Part shown: positions 6,154 to 8,904 of the stretch, piece by piece
Layout of the letters: each line of letters opens with the position of its first letter
How positions within the stretch are numbered: position 1 is the stretch's first letter
From: Cyanobacteria bacterium HKST-UBA02
GTDB taxonomy: Bacteria > Cyanobacteriota > Vampirovibrionia > Obscuribacterales > Obscuribacteraceae
DNA: 8,904 nt
Reading direction: 5' to 3'
NCBI GenBank assembly: GCA_020431945.1
Contig: JAGQHH010000075.1
Coordinates: 1-8,904 of the forward strand
Notes under the pieces: model-generated
Seen by the model: the letters and a program-made list of their open reading frames with translations, nothing else
Databases searched by the model: none
What the model was told of the DNA's origin: nothing
Position numbers and translations under genes: made by a program

Positions 6154-7104
6154 TTAGATCAAGCCTTGAATAAATCCCGCTATTCGCTCGAAGCATTCGT
6201 CAGTTTCGGCAAACAAGCCAGGGAAAGAATAGAAGCAGTGCGGCATCCCGTTGAAAGACGCCAGCTCGACATTATTGATACCGGCCTCCTGAGCCCTGGA
6301 GACAAAGGCTCCGGACTGATCGAATACCGGATCTGCGGTTCCTGTGACGAGCAATGCCGGAGGCAACTTCGAATAATCGCAGTAGAGCGGGCTAGCCAGG
6401 GGATTGTTCCAATCAGCATGCAAAACATAAGCGCCCCTTGCGTAGCCGACAAAAGCGGCATCGTATACTATCCCGTCGGGCGCCAGGCGGTTGAATGAGT
6501 CATAGAGCTCGACATTCATATCGAGCCAGGGCGCAAGCATGATCAAGCCTGCCGCTGGTGTCCCACGCTCGCTTAACCGTAAAGCCACTCCGGCGGCTAG
6601 ATTAGCCCCGGCAGAATCGCCGCAGAGCAGCAGCTCTTCGAAGTCGAACTGGAACGAATCGGCATTGCTTCGAAGCTCCCTCTCCACGTTCAGGCACCTG
6701 TTCAGCGCCTCAGGAAAAACCGATTCCGGAGCAAGCGGATAATTGATGCTCACAACGACCAGGTTGTTTTCGAAGCAAATACGTCTGGTGATGTAGTCCG
6801 TGTCCTCGGAGCAACCGACAACAAAACCTCCTCCGTGCATGTAGAGCAAAACCGGAAGAGCCTCGTCACCCGATGCCGCGGGCGCGTAGAATACACAGCG
6901 CAAACCAGCGATAATTCGCTCGGTCAGACGGACTTTCTCCATGAGCTCAGCTCCAGGCGAAGGGACGGAAGCGCCTTCATCGCTTGCAAAAGGATCGCCC
7001 ATATAGATGTGACGCAGGCACTGCGCGATAATCTCACGATAACTAACTGGATTCCTAATCCGCGCGAGCAAATCAAATAGCGGATCTCTCTCGTTGTTCG
7101 CCAT
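6154..7104 (-). CDS. HSL-family alpha/beta hydrolase (esterase/lipase)
   Basis: Serine hydrolase of the hormone-sensitive-lipase branch, expected to cleave short-chain or bulky esters in the cytoplasm; no signal peptide is visible. Counting from the upstream ATG at 7110, the oxyanion-hole motif is HGGGF (92-96), the nucleophile is Ser166 in GDSAG, the acid is probably Asp260 in TGTADPVFD, and the base is His291 in GMPHCFY. NYPLAPES (123-130) is another hallmark of the family. Residues 1-70 form the usual helical cap. At 316-318 residues the length is normal. ATG 7104 is preferred because GGGG lies 6 bases before it, whereas it directly abuts ATG 7110; the difference is two residues. The gene stands alone between two copies of the hairpin element. 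The natural substrate is unknown. Confidence 0.93.
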   Translation of the reverse strand: MANNERDPLFDLLARIRNPVSYREIIAQCLRHIYMGDPFASDEGASVPSPGAELMEKVRLTERIIAGLRCVFYAPAASGDEALPVLLYMHGGGFVVGCSEDTDYITRRICFENNLVVVSINYPLAPESVFPEALNRCLNVERELRSNADSFQFDFEELLLCGDSAGANLAAGVALRLSERGTPAAGLIMLAPWLDMNVELYDSFNRLAPDGIVYDAAFVGYARGAYVLHADWNNPLASPLYCDYSKLPPALLVTGTADPVFDQSGAFVSRAQEAGINNVELASFNGMPHCFYSFPGLFAETDECFERIAGFIQGLI

Positions 7105-7116
7105 TACCATCCCCGT

Positions 7117-7164
7117 TTCGCCATACTCAAAGTATAAAGCGCCCCTCCACTTCGGTATGGCGAA
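7117..7164 (-). promoter_or_regulatory. Putative promoter region of the hydrolase with an interrupted inverted repeat
   Basis: On the minus strand TATACT (7136-7131) resembles a -10 box and lies about 21 bases before the hydrolase ATG. No good -35 hexamer is seen at the proper distance. A perfect 10-bp inverted repeat, TTCGCCATAC (7117-7126) and GTATGGCGAA (7155-7164), brackets this box. It could be an operator or the two halves of a looped site. Its right arm is the left end of hairpin element copy 2. Confidence 0.35.
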
Positions 7165-7281
7165 CCAAAATGACTGTCAGATCATCTTTTTTTGGAAAAA
7201 GATGATCTGACAGGCATCTTGATCGAAAAAAATGACTCTCAGATCAAGTTTTTTCTTGAAATCTTGACCTGTGAGTCATTT
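7156..7281. repeat. Hairpin-rich direct repeat, copy 2
   Basis: This is the second copy of the element at 6035-6152, in the same orientation. It lies between the reductase stop and the hydrolase start. The first hairpin (7167-7190 with 7197-7220) has two mismatches near its base, caused by changes in the right arm. The second hairpin (7230-7248 with 7263-7281) is intact here, with 17 of 19 pairs. Its right arm is largely missing from copy 1. The four arms share one motif, about AAATGACTSTCAGATCAWS, in alternating orientation. Confidence 0.92.
7167..7220 (-). terminator. Hairpin A of copy 2, possible terminator of the TetR-reductase operon
   Basis: The stem is up to 24 bp with a 6-base loop (TTTGGA). 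On the minus strand it is followed by a T-containing tract, and it lies about 205 bases after the reductase stop. The upper 17 bp are perfect. The function is inferred by analogy with copy 1. The distance from the stop makes the assignment less sure. Confidence 0.4.
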
Positions 7282-7424
7282 GCATCTCAGGCGGAAATGG
7301 CTAAGGTCGGCGTAGCTGCTGGTCATCCTCTAGCCTGAGGCGTAGCTGCTGGTCATGCTCTCGACCAGGGGCAAGGCTTTGTTGCTGGTCCCGATCGCGA
7401 GCATGTATAAGGCAGTCATCGGGC
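7282..7424. other. Gene-free stretch with a short tandem repeat
   Basis: This 143-base region between the hairpin element and the reductase stop has no convincing gene. It holds the two-unit repeat at 7309-7361. It also holds a weak dyad, CCCGAT (7390-7395) with ATCGGG (7418-7423), just after the reductase stop, with no T-run. I see no classical terminator here. Confidence 0.6.
7309..7361. repeat. 30-bp-period tandem repeat, two units
   Basis: GGCGTAGCTGCTGGTCAT at 7309 recurs at 7339, exactly 30 bases later. The match covers 23 bases with one substitution (C 7327, G 7357). A weaker partial third unit, TTGCTGGTC, ends at 7390. On the minus strand each unit begins ATGACCAGCAGCTACGCC, but only very short frames follow, ending at TAG or TGA. 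Confidence 0.85.
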
Positions 7425-8588
7425 TCAGGATTCGGAGCCGACTGGTTTGAGCTTCTCCTGATGATTTTCTTGAAGACCTTCTTGATGTTCTTGAAGACTT
7501 TCCTTGTAGGTCGGGAAGTCGATATAACCTTCCTTCTCGAAGGAGTACCAGTCTTTCATCTCGGCTGGCGGGTTGAGGGGCCAGGCGTTAGCGAAGCGCT
7601 CGACGAGATCCGGATTGCTGATGAAGGGGCGTCCGAAAGCGATGAGATCGGCGAGCTCCTCGCTGATGTCGTGCTCGGCGGATGCCTGATCGTAGCCGGC
7701 GTTACCCATGAGCGTCCCGTCGAAGACTTCCCTGAGCTCGGTCAGGGTGACAGGCTCGCCGAGACCGTGGAATCCGAGACCGAGCCCGTTGAGCACATGA
7801 AGATAAGCGAGTCCGAATTTGTCGAGCTGCCCGGCGACAAAAGTGAATGTCTCACGATAATCCGGCGAGCCCATGTCGTTGTAGACGCCGTTGGGTGACA
7901 GCCGCACCCCGACCTTGTTCGCCGGCCAGACGGTGAGCACCGCCGTGAGCACATCGAGCAGGAAATTGAAACGATTCTCGATGCTGCCACCGTAGCGATC
8001 GGTTCTTTTATTCGTGCGCGACTGCAAAAATGTATCAATGAGATAACCGTTGGCGCCATGAATCTCGATGCCGTCGAATCCAGCTTCATAAGCTCGTCTG
8101 GCGGCCTGGCGATAGTCTTCGATGGTCGCCTCGATCTCCTCGATGGTCATCTCCCGGGGTGTCTCGTAAGGGACTTTGCCCAGCGGAGTGTGAATATGGT
8201 CCCCGTCGATTCTCACTGCTGACGGTGCGACAGGCACTCTGCCATCGGGCTGGAGACTGCTGTGCGAAGCCCGCCCGGTGTGCCAGAGCTGGATGAAGAT
8301 CGGGGCGCCTGCTTCATGCACAGTGTCGACGACTCTTTTCCAGCCGGCTTGCTGGGCGTCGTTATAGATGCCGGGGGTATTGAGCCAGCCGATAGCCTGC
8401 TCCGAAATCACCGTTGCCTCGGTAATAATCAAGCCGGCGGAAGCTCGCTGGCTGTAGTATTGGGACATCAGCCCGTTCGGGATCCGCTCGGCGCCGGCGC
8501 GGGCGCGGGTGAGCGGCGCCATGACTATTCTATTTCTCAGCATAGTGCCGCCCAGATCGAACGGTTTGAATAGCGAATTCTTGTTCAT
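7425..8588 (-). CDS. Old Yellow Enzyme-family FMN ene-reductase (NemA-like)
   Basis: An FMN-dependent, NAD(P)H-using reductase of activated alkenes, nitro compounds or electrophiles such as N-ethylmaleimide; cytoplasmic. The 387 residues form a TIM barrel. MAPLTRAR (23-30) binds flavin, QLWHTGRASH (100-109) and HGANGYL (177-183, with His177 and Asn180 as the substrate-binding pair) form the active site, and TDRYGGSIENR (196-206) and AFGRPFISNPDL (317-328) are family blocks. It resembles E. coli NemA throughout. Residues 361-387 form an extra polar tail made of a repeated LQE(N)HQE unit. The start at 8588 was chosen over upstream in-frame codons because similarity begins there and GAGGGG precedes it. 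Longer versions would run back into the regulator gene. It follows a TetR-family gene by 110 bases, suggesting control by that repressor. Confidence 0.93.
   Translation of the reverse strand: MNKNSLFKPFDLGGTMLRNRIVMAPLTRARAGAERIPNGLMSQYYSQRASAGLIITEATVISEQAIGWLNTPGIYNDAQQAGWKRVVDTVHEAGAPIFIQLWHTGRASHSSLQPDGRVPVAPSAVRIDGDHIHTPLGKVPYETPREMTIEEIEATIEDYRQAARRAYEAGFDGIEIHGANGYLIDTFLQSRTNKRTDRYGGSIENRFNFLLDVLTAVLTVWPANKVGVRLSPNGVYNDMGSPDYRETFTFVAGQLDKFGLAYLHVLNGLGLGFHGLGEPVTLTELREVFDGTLMGNAGYDQASAEHDISEELADLIAFGRPFISNPDLVERFANAWPLNPPAEMKDWYSFEKEGYIDFPTYKESLQEHQEGLQENHQEKLKPVGSES
7455..7499 (-). repeat. Short coding tandem repeat in the reductase tail
   Basis: On the minus strand the codons for SLQEHQE (364-370) and GLQENHQE (371-378) are imperfect copies of each other, sharing CTTCAAGAA. 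They lie beyond the usual C-terminal end of the enzyme family and suggest slippage-driven growth of the tail. Confidence 0.7.
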
Positions 8589-8608
8589 GTCAGGTCCCCT
8601 CATTAAAG

Positions 8609-8643
8609 CACTGCCAGTGATACCGTCCGGAGCCTCCGGATGG
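8609..8643. promoter_or_regulatory. Two palindromes upstream of the reductase, possible TetR-type operator
   Basis: CACTGCCAGTG (8609-8619) is a perfect 5-1-5 palindrome. TCCGGAGCCTCCGGA (8626-8640) is a perfect 7-1-7 palindrome, extended to 21 bp with one imperfect pair (8623-8643). They lie in the 110-bp gap between the TetR-family gene and the reductase, 20 to 55 bases before the reductase ATG. On the minus strand CATAAT (8649-8644), a possible -10 box, immediately precedes the larger palindrome. TetR-family proteins bind dyads of about this size. Binding is inferred. Confidence 0.4.
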
Positions 8644-8698
8644 ATTATGGCAACTTGGTAATTTACGCTTTTCTGTAACTTTTGAAAACTTCTTGTGA

Positions 8699-8904
8699 TT
8701 ATTTCTTGAGCAGCCCCTCGAACATCAGCTCGATGAAATTGTCGAGAGGGCGCAGATCCTGCGTGGTCTTGGCGCGCATCACCGCGCCCTGCCAGCCGCA
8801 TATGAAAAACTCAGCCATGTCTTCGGCATCGAAAGACTTGCTGAATTCTCCCGACTCCTGCCCTTCGCGAATGCACTCGGCAAAACTCAGACGCCAGCCA
8901 TTCA
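8699..8904 (-). CDS. TetR-family transcriptional regulator, C-terminal part (NemR-like)
   Basis: Only the last 67 residues are in the window; the DNA-binding N-terminal domain lies beyond the right edge. The fragment begins NGWRLSFAECIREGQESGE and contains FFICGWQGAVMRAKTTQDL and RPLDNFIELMF, ending in LLKK. This matches the C-terminal ligand-binding and dimer domain of TetR proteins of the NemR/AcrR type (W-x-GA-x3-AK, then PL-x-NFI). It is on the same strand as, and 110 bases upstream of, the ene-reductase, as nemR is with nemA in E. coli. In that system the repressor senses reactive electrophiles through cysteines. Two cysteines are visible here (residues 10 and 35 of the fragment), but whether they sense anything is unknown. 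The frame was read directly from the sequence. Confidence 0.85.
   Translation of the reverse strand, partial: NGWRLSFAECIREGQESGEFSKSFDAEDMAEFFICGWQGAVMRAKTTQDLRPLDNFIELMFEGLLKK

Noticed and set aside
6035..7281. A CRISPR array or insertion sequence
   Set aside because: Only two copies exist, separated by a whole gene, with no regular spacers, and there is no transposase gene in the window.
7390..7423. CCCGAT/ATCGGG dyad as a terminator of the reductase gene
   Set aside because: The stem is only 6 bp with a 22-base loop and no T-run. The hairpins of element copy 2 are better candidates.
8589..8801. An N-terminal extension of the reductase back to an in-frame start at 8801
   Set aside because: It would overlap the TetR-family coding region in another frame and precede the conserved start of the enzyme family. 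ATG 8588 has a good ribosome site.

Overview
This is bacterial chromosomal DNA of moderate GC, with ten protein-coding genes and no rRNA or tRNA gene that I can see. Three genes near the left edge form a plus-strand sulfide-oxidation operon. A separate plus-strand sirtuin-like gene follows. Everything from about 3915 to the right edge is on the minus strand. The taxon cannot be fixed from the sequence. The signal-peptide TPR proteins, moderate GC and a mitochondrial-type sulfide:quinone oxidoreductase would fit several lineages, for example non-photosynthetic Cyanobacteriota such as Obscuribacterales, but this is a weak guess.

Positions 1-2967: a persulfide dioxygenase-rhodanese fusion (CstB-like, lacking only its first few residues), a 110-residue TPR-like protein, and a type II sulfide:quinone oxidoreductase close to human SQOR. 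Together they can oxidise sulfide to a persulfide, passing electrons to quinone, and then convert the persulfide to sulfite and thiosulfate. Tight spacing and good ribosome binding sites support one transcript. Positions 3066-3887: a SIR2-family NAD-dependent deacylase with an unusual cysteine knuckle. It converges on the minus-strand block.

Positions 5987-3915 (minus): a class I SAM methyltransferase, then a small protein with a ClpX-type C4 zinc finger, then an exported TPR protein. The last two overlap by ATGA, so they are probably translationally coupled. Positions 7104-6154 (minus): an HSL-type alpha/beta hydrolase whose gene is bracketed by two direct copies of a roughly 105-120 bp AT-rich element built from nested hairpins. 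Positions 8904-7425 (minus): the C-terminus of a TetR-family repressor followed by an Old Yellow Enzyme-family reductase, an arrangement like nemR-nemA. Two small palindromes lie in the gap between them.

The most unusual structure is the pair of hairpin elements at about 6035-6152 and 7156-7281. Their arms all derive from one roughly 19-bp motif in alternating orientation. One hairpin is a perfect 24-bp stem, and each copy sits at nearly the same distance upstream of a minus-strand start codon. They look like a small palindromic (REP/MITE-like) repeat family that may also act as transcription terminators. Other points of interest are the small TPR protein inside the sulfide operon, the ClpX-finger protein coupled to an exported TPR protein, and a short tandem repeat at 7309-7361.
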